Assembly: GCA_018340375.1 (NCBI GenBank)
Contig: JAFFJZ010000085.1
Span: 186,001 to 250,000 of the forward strand
Length of the DNA stretch: 64,000 bases
Origin: Gonatopus flavifemur
Taxonomy: Eukaryota; Arthropoda; Insecta; Hymenoptera; Dryinidae
Direction of reading: 5' to 3'
The translations under genes and the position numbers were made by a program. Every line of letters starts with the position of its first letter. Position 1 is the first letter of the stretch. The notes beneath the pieces are model-generated. The model was not told where the DNA came from and did not search any database. It saw only the letters and a program-made list of their open reading frames with translations. Below are positions 31,676-44,199 of the stretch, piece by piece.

Positions 31676-34600
31676 TTATAGATTATGGTATACTATCTTC
31701 AATGCTTTTACACTATTCATATCAATTCTCATAGAAGGAGCAAAACCATATTCACCAATTGCAGACATCTGTTGATTGATAATTTTGAGAGAGTGAATTA
31801 CATTTTCTTCAAATGGATTTCTTTTATTGATGTTATTTGAATGATCAAATAATAGTCCTGGTTTCTGACGAGTTCCTTCTGCTTCTGATGCATCTGTATT
31901 CAGTGAAAGGTCCGGATTTTCTACAGATTGATCTTTCGCAGATGTATTGATATGCAAATGTACACTGTCATTGACGTTGCTGGGTTTTGATGATGTTCCA
32001 GTGTGCACGTTGGTATTCTCATTTCTAGGCAATCGACTCATTAGATAATTAGCCCAATTATCACTAGCCTTTTTCTGCTTTTTGTCAGCATCATGTTTCT
32101 ATTTAACATAATATATATTATTGTCTGAATTACAATTATAACGTAGTATATAATGTAATATAATTAGATTGATTATTTCAGATATAAAAGTTTCAATTAT
32201 TTCAATTAATATCTGAAACCTTGATTTAATTTCTTGAAAATGATTGGAATGTTGAAAAAAAACAGTTTAATTTTGTACAGAATTGATAATTCAATCAGTG
32301 GCCGCATTTTTGAAATAGAAATGCAGGTTTATTGATATACTACTTACATCAAGTATTGCTTATTGTTATTCCTGCAAAACGAACTAGGTTTCAAGATGCA
32401 CATATGTAAACACTGTCTACAACTATTAATTGTTTCTACTCGTTTTTATTAATTGTATCATCCATATACATATACAATTTCACGTATTTATTTCTTCAAT
32501 CTTAAAATGTACTCAATTTTGCAGAAATAACAACAAATCATGTGTACAGGGTGTTTCAGAACAAGGTATCAGCCTTATTTGACTAGCGTATTTCTGACAG
32601 AAAACTGAACTTTTCCATTTATCGTTGTTTTATTCTTTGAAGCTTAGTTTCAGAGTTGACTTCAGCCAATCGAATGAATGCTATAAAAGAATACTTTTGA
32701 TTCAATGGAATAGCCAATCCCAGATAACACACGAAGAATTCTTTTTTCCAAAGCAAGAATAGAATTCTTCAAGAACTCTTTACGAACTAATGAATTCATA
32801 TAGAGCTCTGGAAGAATTCAATGTTTGGGACATTAACGAGTTCTTTGAGAATACTGAAAGTATTATTTCAGTACTCTCAAAGAACTCGTTAATGTCCCAA
32901 ACATTGAATTCTTCCAGAGCTCTATATGAATTCATTAGTTCGTAAAGAGTTCTTGAAGAATTCTATTCTTGCTTTGGAAAAAAGAATTCTTCGTGTGTTA
33001 TCTGGGAATATCTCTCCCACCTGAATGGTCAACCTATTTTGTTTGTAACTCAAAAATAGAGCTATCGATCGAAAAACGTTATATCAAACAGTTTTTCAGT
33101 TTTCTGTCAGGAACACGCTGGTAATAGGTTGATATTTTGATCTGAGACATTTTGTACACATGAATGTGCGTAATATCAAATTCAGCAAAATCAAATAATA
33201 AAATTTTGCATGATTATTTCGAGATGCTACATTTCCTCAATTAATTAATTTTCTTCACATGGAGGTGATCTAATTGATGGTTATGATAAATGTGAATCTA
33301 TATCCTAAGGCCGGAGACTCCTGCTAGCGACTGTCGCGCGTGACACTGTTAGAAGAAAGCAGAGGGAAGATACTTTCCACTCGGATCTCTTCTTTCTTTC
33401 AATGAAATCGCGCACGACAGTCGCTAGCATGAGTCTCCGGCCTAATATGTAGTCTCTATAGAGATAATTCATCTCATGCCAAATTATTAATAATCTAACG
33501 AATTCAATAGAAAGTTCATTCGATATTGTTTTGATGAATTGATTCAGAATAATTTCAATTCAAAAAAGGAACAAACCCAAGTGAACAAGTTATATAGAAT
33601 TCTTGTCAGGATTTGGTTCTACACAACCATTCTTCCTCAATCATGTTGTATGTTACATGAATCTCATAGAATTTGGGTAAAAACAAATTGTAACAAGAAT
33701 TCTACAAAACTTTTCCCTCTGGGAGATTACCAAATCTTGAAAAAACAGTGCGTCAAACTTTGAATTGCAAACTTAATATCCAATTACCAACATTACTTTT
33801 TGTTTTTGGCTTTGAGAAAAATCGATATTCTCATTTTCTGTCGAATCAGCTGGTCCTGGAAGAACATTAAAGTTCTTTTTCACTTTTCGAGGCCTCTTTT
33901 TCTGTAAGGACTGTGCGAGGGCTTCTACAGATTCTACAAAAAACATTAAATTAATCAACCAACTGAAAACAGAGAATAGGTTATTATCGACAAATAAAAT
34001 CCATTGTGCTCATAAATCCACTAACCACATCTTAGCTAGGCACCAAAACAGTGAGGCCATACTTGACACGAACCCTAGTGAAAATTTCTCTCTGAATATG
34101 TCTGAATTATTCCGAATATCATTGATTTTTTCTCAATTTCTCTTGCTCATTGGACATGTTTTTTTCCTGCAGTTCTTCATATTTTCCATGATAATTGATG
34201 AATTCCGTTGAAAAGCTTTGGGTTTCTGTGAATAACTGTGCACAAGCTTTGAATAACTCTGAAAATCTTTGAAAAATATGGAAAAATTTTCATAGTTATT
34301 CAAGAGGATTCGAAGTATTTCTGAGATTTTCATTGAATTCCAGAGACAATGTGGAAAAATATAGAGAAATTCAGCAAAAAACAAGTCCAATAAGTAAGAG
34401 AAATTCAGAGAAATTATTTTCGCTAGGGAAGCCCTCACTCACACAAGCGCAATATTACATACGTGTGAAGACACGCACGCATCACATGTGAACACGTACG
34501 TAGCGTTGCGTTGTGGTGTAGCAACGGTTTCGTGTCAATTCCCCACATAGCATGAAAGTTTTGAGAACGTTTAAAGTTCTCTAAAGGTTTTGACAACATT

Positions 34601-35004
34601 TAGAGAACTTTCAGTGCTATGTGGGTCTGGCATTACTGCACCAAAAATCATTCTTACACTACTGCAATTCGATTATAATGCATGAGATTCAAGAATTCGT
34701 TTATGAATAACCATAAAACAGTTTGGTTGAATAATGTATATCATAATTCCAGTAACAAGTTTCATGTTTTGCACTCACCAGCTATTCTCAAAACATATGC
34801 GTAATAGTATTAATCTACATCCTCTTCACTCCATTGAGATGTCTTGACTTTGTATAATTTATCCGGATCGAAATCAGTGATTGTAGTAGGTTTCAGATGT
34901 TTTATCTTATTCACTTGTATATTTTGTTCTACTCCGTCATCATTATATCTGATACGGGCCCACCATTCTTTCCATCGCTTATCTTGATCACTCGAAGTCC
35001 CCAT
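31676..35004 (-). CDS. Three-exon gene of unknown function, truncated at a transposon insertion
   Basis: Exon 1 is 35004-34830 (ATG at 35004, MGTSSDQDKRWKEWWARIRY ... DFDPDKLYKVK), exon 2 is 33933-33797 (SVEALAQSLQKKRPRKVKK...), exon 3 is 32098-31676 (KHDADKKQKKASDNW, a Ser/Thr/Asn-rich linker, then NPFEENVIHSLKIINQQMSA). The phases agree across both junctions (175 nt ends in phase 1; 137 nt returns to phase 0), supporting the model of about 244 residues, though the exon 1 donor (A|GTGAAG) and exon 3 acceptor (AAATAG) are weak. The stop codon falls exactly in the TTA duplication of the 27925-31675 element, so the native C-terminus may be lost or may use other exons. The N-terminal Trp-rich segment and basic KKRPRKVKK suggest a nuclear protein; I do not recognise the family. 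A donor-like ATG|GTAAGT near 35756 may end a 5' UTR exon. Confidence 0.5.
32540..33163. repeat. Older inverted repeat enclosing a young palindrome
   Basis: ATGTGTACAGGGTGTTTCAG at the left pairs imperfectly with CTGAGACATTTTGTACACAT at the right, and TCTGACAGAAAACTGAA (about 32593) pairs with TTCAGTTTTCTGTCAGGA (about 33095). It lies in intron 2 of the 31676-35004 gene. Confidence 0.8.
32718..33007. mobile_element. Near-perfect 290-bp palindrome
   Basis: TCCCAGATAACACACGAAGA at the left is inverted at TCTTCGTGTGTTATCTGGGA; the match is continuous through GAATTCAATGTTTGGGACAT and ATGTCCCAAACATTGAATTC to a short loop near 32862. Arms of about 135 bp look identical. It sits at the centre of the older inverted repeat. 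Confidence 0.93.
33308..33443. repeat. Palindrome
   Basis: AGGCCGGAGACTCCTGCTAG and the following CGACTGTCGCGCG pair with CGCGCACGACAGTCG and CTAGCATGAGTCTCCGGCCT. Located in intron 2 of the 31676-35004 gene. Confidence 0.9.
34542..34625. repeat. 84-bp MITE-like hairpin
   Basis: CCCACATAGCATGAAAGTTT pairs with GAACTTTCAGTGCTATGTGGG. Located in intron 1 of the 31676-35004 gene. Confidence 0.85.
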
Positions 35005-35331
35005 GGTTTATTTTTTGGTGCTCTTTCATGGAATAAGAGTAATAAGAAATTCACGATAATGTAAATAAATATTACATAGTGTATTTCATTCAGCTGTTCT
35101 TGTATGTACTTGACTGTTTTCGTATTATCGTAATACGTTTCAGAAGGATAAGAATATGAGAGTATGCGCTAATTACAGTAAATACAAAACGTAATCAAAT
35201 ATTAGTAGGCGTAACTAAAATGAATGATATAAATAACAAAGTGTTGTTAACAATCCTATGAATGATATTCATGTAACTTACGACAAAATTTTCTTAGTCG
35301 GTAAAATAAACTCAATATAATTTTTTATAGT

Positions 35332-35443
35332 TACAGTGCGAAGTCTCAACACAGCCGTTCACCCTGTTTCTCATACAAACAGTTTTTGCCATACGTTGGA
35401 GGAAGAGAGATTGGCATTGTTGAGATTGCACTGTACTTTTACG
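35332..35443. repeat. Short inverted-repeat element
   Basis: TACAGTGCGAAGTCTCAACA pairs with TGTTGAGATTGCACTGTA, enclosing about 70 bp. Confidence 0.75.
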
Positions 35444-36909
35444 GTTTCACATAACCTACAAATTCAATTTCTACATATTTTTGATCTCACAAGATATCAG
35501 AAATCATTTTAAAATTTGGAAATATGTGACATTATAGACTCACTCAATGAAATTATAATATGATATTCGTCATATTTAATTTTAAATTCATATATTCCCA
35601 ATATTTATGTCGTAAGAGAAAAACAACCATAATCATTGTTATTCAATCACTTTTTAATACGTTTCAACTGCGTCGGAGAAATGTGTTGTAAACTTGAATT
35701 TAATCGATTAAACATTTAAATGAATCGAAGTAATAATGAATAACATTCCACTTACCATTAATTTGGTATGGCCAATTGATCTCACAAGAAACAGATCAGT
35801 TTGATTCATCGGACTTGAAAATTGATGCGTAGAAAACGAAAAGCAATGTAAAGCAATATTATCAGCGAGGAACAGCTACACTCTTCCACCATGTTAGAAC
35901 CAGTGATGCCAGATTCACTGGTTAGAACCAATAGAAAATGAGAACCAATGAGAGTCTTTCAATGGGTGAATTATTATTGTTAGCGGGAAATTTGAATTTG
36001 CAATGGGAATTTATACGAATTAGGAATGAATTAATGATATAAAATATCACATGATGTTTCTTTATTTGAATGGTATATTATTTCAAAGATATGATGAACC
36101 ATCCATTCAAAATATTCTGAAATGTTCATAAAGAATCATATCTTGATTGAACGAAAATGTTCTGATAGATTTTTCACAAGTCCAAACTCATGGAGGAAAT
36201 ATAAGAAGAATCCTTTTATAAAATACAATTGAAAAGGAAGCAGGATACAATTTTTCATATTTTCTGCATGAACTGGGCCTCTGAGAAAATATCTGAAATT
36301 ATACAAAAAATTTCTGCCCTGGACACGTAAGAAATGAAAACCACACTTGGATTTTTTATGGGAATTCAATTAAATCATCTGCCTATATTGACCAGCATAA
36401 ATGTGATGTGGCACTCGCTGAATCGTGTGTGTAAGATTTTTTAGGCGTTCTTTATTCATCTGAAAATATCGCTCCATACAGCACTGCCGTAGTATTCAAT
36501 ACAATGTAAATACTATAATGAGCGATATTTCGAAGTTTGTGAAGTACGTCCGCTCAAATAATAGATAAAGAGTTCTTTCACAAAAGTACCAATAGAATGA
36601 TTCAAGAATCCTTTTGGAATCAAAAAGTTCTCAAAAAATTATAAAGTACTGATTTTTGGCCAATATAAAAAAATTAATGTAGATTACTAAAGAAATTCTA
36701 TTATAATTCTATAAGAACTCGTTCATGTCCATAAGAAAAGACTCGTTTAGAATCCTTTTCCGAACTGTTCTGATCGAAAAACATTCCATAAAAATTTCAG
36801 TTCTGTTCTTAACAAAAAATTTGTACTTATTATCCTATCTTGAAATAGAGAATCTAAGTAAAAAATCTTACAGAAACGATTCGGCTAATGCCACACTATT
36901 CTCATCTCG
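35444..36909. other. AT-rich non-coding DNA
   Basis: No recognisable gene. 35880-35960 has a small hairpin (TTAGAACCAGTGA / TCACTGGTTAGAACC). It may hold the promoter and 5' UTR of the minus-strand gene ending at 35004. Confidence 0.35.
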
Positions 36910-37360
36910 TTAAGAGGACTCGAGTATGAAGAAGTTTAGTAGGGGAAAAAGTCAAATTTTGCGCTGTTTCCAGAAATTACGTGATTGATACAAATTCAAA
37001 GTGAAAATAATACATTACACATTTCCGATTGCGCATTGCCGCAAACTTTGAATGTTCCAATGTTTATGAAGGCTGAAAAATGAAACTGTAGAATTTGAAC
37101 CTCTAAACGTCAAAAAATTTGAAGGCTGCAGAATAAAATTGTGAAAGTTAAACTCCCAAACTTCAACAACTTTCATAATTTCATTTTGTAGCCTTCAAAA
37201 ATTATTGGGACATGTGAAATATGCGGCATTACGCAATCCCAAATATATCATTTATTATTATTCACTTAGACTTTGTATCAATTACATACTTTCTGAAAAA
37301 AGTTCGCGTAAAATTTGACTTTTCCTCCTCCTCCACTTCCTCATGCTTGAGTCCTCTTAA
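36910..37360. mobile_element. Palindromic MITE
   Basis: TTAAGAGGACTCGAGTATGA at the left is the inverse, with mismatches, of the right end CATGCTTGAGTCCTCTTAA; AAAAGTCAAATTTTGCGC pairs with GCGTAAAATTTGACTTTT; internal AATTTGAAGGCTGCAGAATA pairs with ATTTTGTAGCCTTCAAAAATT. It lies just beyond the 3' end of the tnp2-like gene. Confidence 0.85.
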
Positions 37361-37394
37361 CTCAGCCCACCAAAAAATCTATAAATCAATAAGA

Positions 37395-40300
37395 TTAATC
37401 ACCATAACATCCGAATGGTATATCACACACGAAATCTCCATTTTCAAGATGCATGAAAATACTTTGGCTACAAATATCTTCCACTTTAATTGGTTCTAAA
37501 TTCCTCTCTTGCATGATTTTGCGTACATGATATGATTTTAAATTTTCATTTTGTAAAATTGCTTGTGAACTCAAAATTAGTTCTCTCACAAGAAGTATTA
37601 ATATTTTTTCATTTCCAAGTCCGACTTTACAAATCCTGTCTATTCTACCATATTTTCCTGAATTGGTGCGTATATAAGAGTCGTTCGTGTTTTTTGCGCG
37701 AACATAAGAAGCGCTTGAGTAACGATGACTCTGAAAAATCATTTTTTCGGAAACTCGGATGGATTTCACATTCAATCCTCCAAAGCAATCTTGTTCTTCT
37801 GCGGTGAGAGTTGGAATACAGCCAGGCCCGATCAAAAGTGTATTTCCATGGTGAATACAAAATTGCTGAGATTTATCGAAGAGTCTCGCACAAAAACTCA
37901 ATGTGGCTTGATTCGATGCGTATTTGTCGCACAAAGTTGATAGCGATGTCAGAGTATTAAATTTTCGGACCACTTCTTGTGCCACACGTGTTGGATTTTT
38001 CTGAAGTTGCAGGAGTGTTCTATTGTAGCTCTCAAAACCGAAGGTATTGACTGTCCAAATTGGACCAAAGTTTTCAACCACTTGAGGAAGATGCGTCAAG
38101 AGATGGATATTATAAACCATCGAGGTCTTTCCGTAATATATTTCATATAAGTACATATACCTCAACAATAATTTGTGAGCATATTCCAAATCTGTATGAG
38201 TGATAGAAGATTGGAGAAGAATATGCATGGCTTCTGAAAGCAGACCTATGTGTTTCATATATTTGGAAGGTAGTATTCCATCCAAACATGGTATGCAATA
38301 AAAAAGAAGCCAGGACCTATATTCTGACGCTTTCCACAAATTCCTCCTGCGAATACTTCGAGGAACTCTGGTGATACTTGTAGGCGGTTGAATACTCAAT
38401 AATCTATTGTCGATCATATCAAGATTAGAATCGCATCCAATATAATATTCTTCGCCAACTGATGTTGATATTAGGTCTGTATGATGGCGCACATTTCCTA
38501 GGAGCACAGAGTGCATATAGTCCGGTACCATACCATCCACTAAATTGAAATATAGAAGATTGTGGAGAGGTGATGGACCCTTCACTCCACGAACTACTCT
38601 TGCTTTTTTGTTGGGGTTATTGCGATTTTCAAACGCTTTCGCAGCATCCATCAAAATGCTATCATGTGTTCTGTCATCAGATTTTATAGTAGATATAGTA
38701 AATCTTGAACCACTTGGAGTGTGCTCAGTGATTTGGTAGCACAAAGTACAGCCATATCGTCCATTAAATTGGCTCATATTCAAAACTTTGCAACGTGCAA
38801 CTGAATCCACAACACCGCAGAGCGGAATGATCTTGCTGTTAAGGTTTTTCCCATTCAGACACCAGTCCATACCCTTGGTTGCTAATATGTTGGATTCGTC
38901 TACAAAGGGATGCAAAAATATTTGCATATTTGGATCTTTGTCACCAACGTAAATACCAGCCAATACCGTGTACTTTGAACGCATACTCCGAGGTAGCTCA
39001 TTAATTGTAGCATAAATAGGCCACATTGTTTGTTTTGAAGATTTTCCCATGGGAACTCCGTCTGTATTAAAGGTATAAGACATATTATAGGGGTTAGCTA
39101 ATATGTTGCCAGGTGCACTCAACTTTTGTACACTTTTCCGTCGTAAATGTCTTCTAGATTTTCCTTGTGCTTTTTTGTCTCTTAAATCTGTAATCAAGAT
39201 TATTAACAAAGTTGGCATCCTTCAAAAATTTCTGCAATTGGGATTCAATACTGACGGAAAGAAAAAAAGGGGAAACTGTCTCAATGTTATCCAATTCTTC
39301 CCCACAATCACATTTCAATATTCCTGTTGAATTATATTGTTGGACCAAATCTGATTTTTTTCCTAAATAACCTTTACATGAGGGACAGCACAAATGATAA
39401 GTAGTATCTTGTTGACCTACTTCCATGTATTTTAAAATAAAGTACTTGGAATCCTGTATCACTTTTTTGCCTGACATGGTATTAATCATGGTTAATATAT
39501 CTACTATACATGACCATGTTAAATTATGTCTCAAACTCAGTCCAAGACACATTAACATGACATCTCCTTCTGTCATGTTTGTGCAGTCACACAATTTATT
39601 ATTGAGTGCATCGCTAATTTCAAAATTCGATTGGGTAATTCCAACGGTTTCTTCATCTGATGCAGTTTCTTGATTCGTGATGTTGTTGACATTCACAATG
39701 GACTCGTTGGAAGTACAATTTTCGAATATTTGTCCCTCAGTTACTTGAGCGATCTCATGTAAATTTTCATTTCCGTAAGGACGAAGAATCTCTAACATTT
39801 CCTGAAAAAAATCCATTACTGAAAAGGAAAGCTTGAAAAAAATGGCTAAAAAGGTGCGGGTCATATATGTTTGTGATGAACATCTACTATCTTCATTTAA
39901 GATGCAGTTTGATGATGACTATACATCACCAAATTGTTACCTTAAAATATCAAGTTATCAGAATGATTCGGAAATTGTGCAAATGGAAGTTATTGAAAAA
40001 ATAGTAATATCACTTGTGTTCACACAGTACATAACTTGATAATTTTTCATATTGATCAGTTATTTCACGATTGAAATATAAAAACAGATGTTAAAGTCAT
40101 AACTAACAGATGTATAGTGGGTAAATACAATATGACATATCGAGAATAGTGTAAACTGAATTTTGATTCCTGATAGAACATTAAATTTTTCATCATCTCA
40201 AACATCATATTGATCGTGTTATTTATTCTAATTGAGATTCCATAACATCTATCCCATTAAGAATGAAGATTCTTATGAAGATTGAAGAAAAGATTATTGT

Positions 40301-41509
40301 TCTTATCGGCTAGACAGAGTCTATACCATAGAGAAATCTTTTTGTGGATTACCTAGCTGAAATCAGAAAATCACATTTTCATACACGGTGTACGGCCCAC
40401 GTGGGGAAAATACTTTTCCAGATAGCACACGAGTTCTAAACGTTTCTTATATGAATATATTTTATTTATTATCAGCTCTTTTAGAACTCTTGTACTATTT
40501 GTGTTTTTATTGTAAAACTCTTACGGTCAGCCATGTAATATTATTAAATGAATTTGTAAAATTGCTCATGCTACGTGTAGTAATCAAATTCCGTACATTG
40601 AGCATGAACAATTTGAGAATTCATCTAATATAACGTCGCCGAGCACAGGAATTTCATAATGGAAAAGTATTTCCCCTACGATGAGAGTAGGTCTTTCACC
40701 TTAAATTGTGATTCTCTTATTTCAGCTGAATAATTCTACAAAAAACGTATTTTTCAGTCTATTCGAATTGTAATAAAAGCCGTGAAATATAGGGAAGCAG
40801 TTGATATGATATCGAATGATTGAATAAACATTGAAATGCTACTTGGAACGGATAGTATGCCATTTTTGAGAATATTGTTCATGTACCTGATTTCTAGGAG
40901 GATTGTCATTCTCACACTCCATACTTGCATCACTATGAATTCTTTGTACAATCTATAATATAATAATGATGGTAATAATAAAAATAATAATATGTTTCTT
41001 GAAATATCTATTCAGATCGTATACTGAACCTACGTCATCTCTTGAAATATCATGTTCGTTGATGCAATCACATTCACTTATATGATCCACCTGAAATCCT
41101 ACGTCATCTCTTGAAATGTCGTGTTCGTTGATGCAATCAAATTCACTGATATGATCCACCTGAAATATATAATAATTTATAAAATAATTATAGTTTTCAA
41201 TTAATTATGATTAAATTCAACAATGAGTACTAACAATGAGTAACTTAGGAGATGAAATATTTATAAAATTATCTCAAAATAAAAATTGATATAGTCCTAA
41301 TCTTACTATTTCCAAACATCTTTTCACTGTAGTAGAAAATGAAGTAATTTTCGACATATTCCTTTTCTCAATCTAATGGAATAAAATTCACTGAAACTTA
41401 CCTTTCGTTCTGGATTAATTTTCTTCTTCTTTTTCAAGCGCCACAAGGTTGTTCGTGGAATTTTGCTTGCAGTATATTTATACTGATTATATGGACCCCG
41501 TTTATTCAT
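37395..41509 (-). pseudogene. tnp2-type (CACTA-like) transposase gene, multi-exon, two frameshifts
   Basis: A first exon likely runs 41509 to about 41405 (MNKRGPYNQYKY ... LWRLKKKKK, donor AAAG|GTAAGT). Small exons follow at about 41160-41030 (an acidic 23-codon unit occurring twice in frame) and about 40953-40888 (between TATTATAG and CAG|GTACAT). The main exon starts near 39818 with MDFFQEMLEILRP, includes a Cx2C zinc-ribbon-like pair (CCPSCKGYLG ... CDCGEEL), and continues to 37395. Two close frame changes at about 39120-39160 break it; the third frame there reads EDIYDGKVYK. Downstream are NMSYTFNTDGVPM, the motif MWPIYATINELP, VVDSVARCK, a CTLCY zinc pair, DYMHSVLLGNVRHHTDL and HLLTHLPQVVENFGPIW, typical of the tnp2 transposases of CACTA/EnSpm elements. 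I found no TIRs for it. Total about 900 residues. Confidence 0.75.
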
Positions 41510-42960
41510 TTTGTTATTAAATTTGGAGATGATGTTGCTGTGTTGATTGTTATTACGTCGTCCGATTCCAAAATTGACGAACTGCAGGATCGAACTGCAG
41601 TTATCGCAAGCGAAAAGACACTGATGGATATATCATGAACATTCATATAACTGATTATAGGATAAACAGGTACAACTTCATTATAAACACTGTTATTTAT
41701 ATATTAAATTCTTAATTCATCTGAGATTTTGTTGATGAAAATACGCTGTTGGATGTTGTTATGATTGTTATGGTTAGGTCCATTTTACAAGCATCCAAAT
41801 TTCTAGGAAACGGAACAGAGATTTGCAGGGAGTTGTAGCTCTCGATCAATGCGGAAAAGTGGAACGCGGAACGCATGGGATTGGTTGATTCCTGGTTATT
41901 TTTGAATAAACTGGAAATCAACCAATCCATGCATTCTGCGTTGCGCTTTCCCGTTCCATGGGAGGAGCGCCTAAAGGCCTATACACACAAACGCATCAGC
42001 GTGATACGTAAACATAAGCGGAACGCACAGATCTAACATGTTTTCTCTGCGCATTGCGCTTATGCTTATGTATCACGCTTATGCGTTTGTGTGTCTAGCC
42101 CTTAAGGGGTGATGCTGAAGAAGGGCGCGGAGGGCGGAACCATTGATTGAAAATAGAGGCAAATAGTCACCTCAACAACATTTTTTTTTTCAACTCCTCA
42201 ACAACATATATTGACGAAAAAAACATGGTAAATCCGCATTTCCATCAAATTTGATTCGGTAATGGAAAAAAAAACGAAATTTCAATAAGAAGTACGAATT
42301 GGGTGAAAAAACAGTGAGGCGAGCATAGTTGAGAAGTGAAATTTATACACTCTCTACCAAAGGTGTCCTACACGTTCGAAGAAGCGATACCATACTTTTT
42401 ACGAAACGTTACCAAGCGCTTACGGAAAGTGAATGAAGCGAATAACTTCAATACTTCTTAACAGGCGTCACATCTACGTTCGGCGGGGAGGGAATTGAAA
42501 CGATTCCCGTTCCCTATACGTTTTGAATTCGCTTACTGGTTACGCTTCATTTTCACCAGGGTATTTATATCTGTCGAACAATGTTGATGGTAGGAATAAT
42601 TCATGCATACAATTTTCTAATAGAACATTCAAATTAGTTACGACTTGGAAGTCTGTTAATTGTTTGCATTTCAGCCTCGACATAATCAGCGAATCGAACT
42701 TGAATAATATATCAATAAATGAAATATTGAAACACAGGTCGAAAAACCTCGATAACGAATAATGTCTATCTTATGTCCAAGTTTGGTTCTTTTGAAATTT
42801 TTATCCATGGGAATGAACACTAGAGCCGGAGTCGGAGTCGGAAATTTTGAGTGGTCCGGAGTCGGAGTCGGCTGTGTGAAAGCTTCGACTCCGCAGCCCT
42901 GGTTGTAAGTAGTTTGAATGGTGTAAAAATACCATAAATGCTGATTATATCATATACTAA
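41510..42960. repeat. Non-coding DNA with two palindromes and a GGAGTC minisatellite
   Basis: At 41848-41958, GCGGAAAAGTGGAACGCGGA with GATTGGTTGATT pairs with AATCAACCAATC and GCGTTGCGCTTTCCCGTTCC. At about 41972-42108, CCTATACACACAAACGCATC pairs with TATGCGTTTGTGTGTCTAG and GATACGTAAACATAAGCG pairs with GCTTATGCTTATGTATC. At 42826-42890 the unit CCGGAGTCGGAGTCGG occurs twice. No gene seen. Confidence 0.7.
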
Positions 42961-42966
42961 CCTCAG

Positions 42967-43051
42967 TTACTCTCTTCATTGTCAGAATCTGTATCATCGA
43001 CTGGAACTTTTTGGAGTTCACGATATTTTTTCACTGTATTATGAGACATAT
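42967..43051 (-). CDS. Possible first exon, short acidic N-terminus
   Basis: Minus-strand ATG at about 43051 gives MSHNTVKKYRELQKVPVDD and an acidic TDSDNEES end before a TGA; a GAG|GTTAGT donor-like site overlaps the stop. It could be a first exon of a lost transposase gene. Weak evidence. Confidence 0.3.
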
Positions 43052-43289
43052 TTGGGAATTCAAATCGACGATTTTACGTAGAACTACACTTTAAGAACAC
43101 CCAAACCTCTGTGTGTGTCTGATAAATGTACGAGAAAATTTGAATACGTCTAACGAGCGTGCATGGAGATTGCTGGCTCTTAGAATATATACATATATAC
43201 AAACAAGCAGACATTGGTTTACATGACTCGCGTGAACTCTGTTCATTATAATAATATTATTCGCAGAATATTGAAATAGCGGAGATTGG

Positions 43290-43900
43290 GTGTTGTAGGG
43301 AGCCAAAGCTACGCCAGAACAGAGCCAGAGTTGGAGGGAGTACGATATGTTAGGTCGAAAACAATGTGCCTGAACTAATGGGGGACTGACTGGCTTTGGA
43401 ATCGGTTATCAACTTTCGTCAGAAGGAATCTCTGAATAAACATGCATTTGGTGGTTCACCAAAGCTGCGCCATTAGGTAGCAAAAATCACCTGATTCATT
43501 TACCATATTGAGTGGGCGAAGAAGTGGCTATACTGATTCAGTTGATTACAAATTCCGTAGCCAATCAGTGCCATACCAATACTGGCACATGGTCGGCTAT
43601 CAAATATATGAAATAGTAATCCCAACTCTGGCTCAGTACTGGCGCCGCTTTGGTTTACCATAACAGCCGGATTTCCATGGACATAATTTTAACGTAGTTC
43701 GACTACTGATTTTGTAGTTAGCCATTGCCCTACCGATCCTGGCCCTTCATTGTCGATTGGATATATTGAATGATCATCCCAACTCTGGCACAGTACTGGC
43801 GTGGCTCCGTTACACTACGATCCGTGTATTTTCCGGCCAGTATTGATTCATTACTGGCCCAACACTGTCTGTCCACGCCAACCAATACCATCTCAACTTC
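43290..43900. repeat. Diverged direct and inverted copies of a CAACTCTGGC repeat
   Basis: 43551-43675 and 43710-43828 share the order AGCCA..CATACCRATACTGGC, TCCCAACTCTGGC, CAGTACTGGCG, in the same orientation about 160 bp apart. An inverted relative (AGCCAGAGTTGG) lies near 43320. Non-coding. Confidence 0.55.
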
Positions 43901-44199
43901 GTCGAACATGTACAGTCAGTTGAATAACAGTGATGGGCCTGAACAGGAACAGTTGTTTTTGCCGAAGTCTGGCAAATACAACCTTTCCAGTACTGGGCGA
44001 TTCGTCAACTCCGGAAATTTCCACATGGGGCTTAATACTTCCAAAAAACGGTGCATAGAATATCATGTGATCTGATGGAAGATTAAATGTATCCTAAAGA
44101 TATTGAGATTAAATAACGAGATAAAAATTTGTAATCAATGTATACTGTCTTAGAAATCAAGATTCCGTGTATCGATCAATGTATATGAACAGTGTTTCC

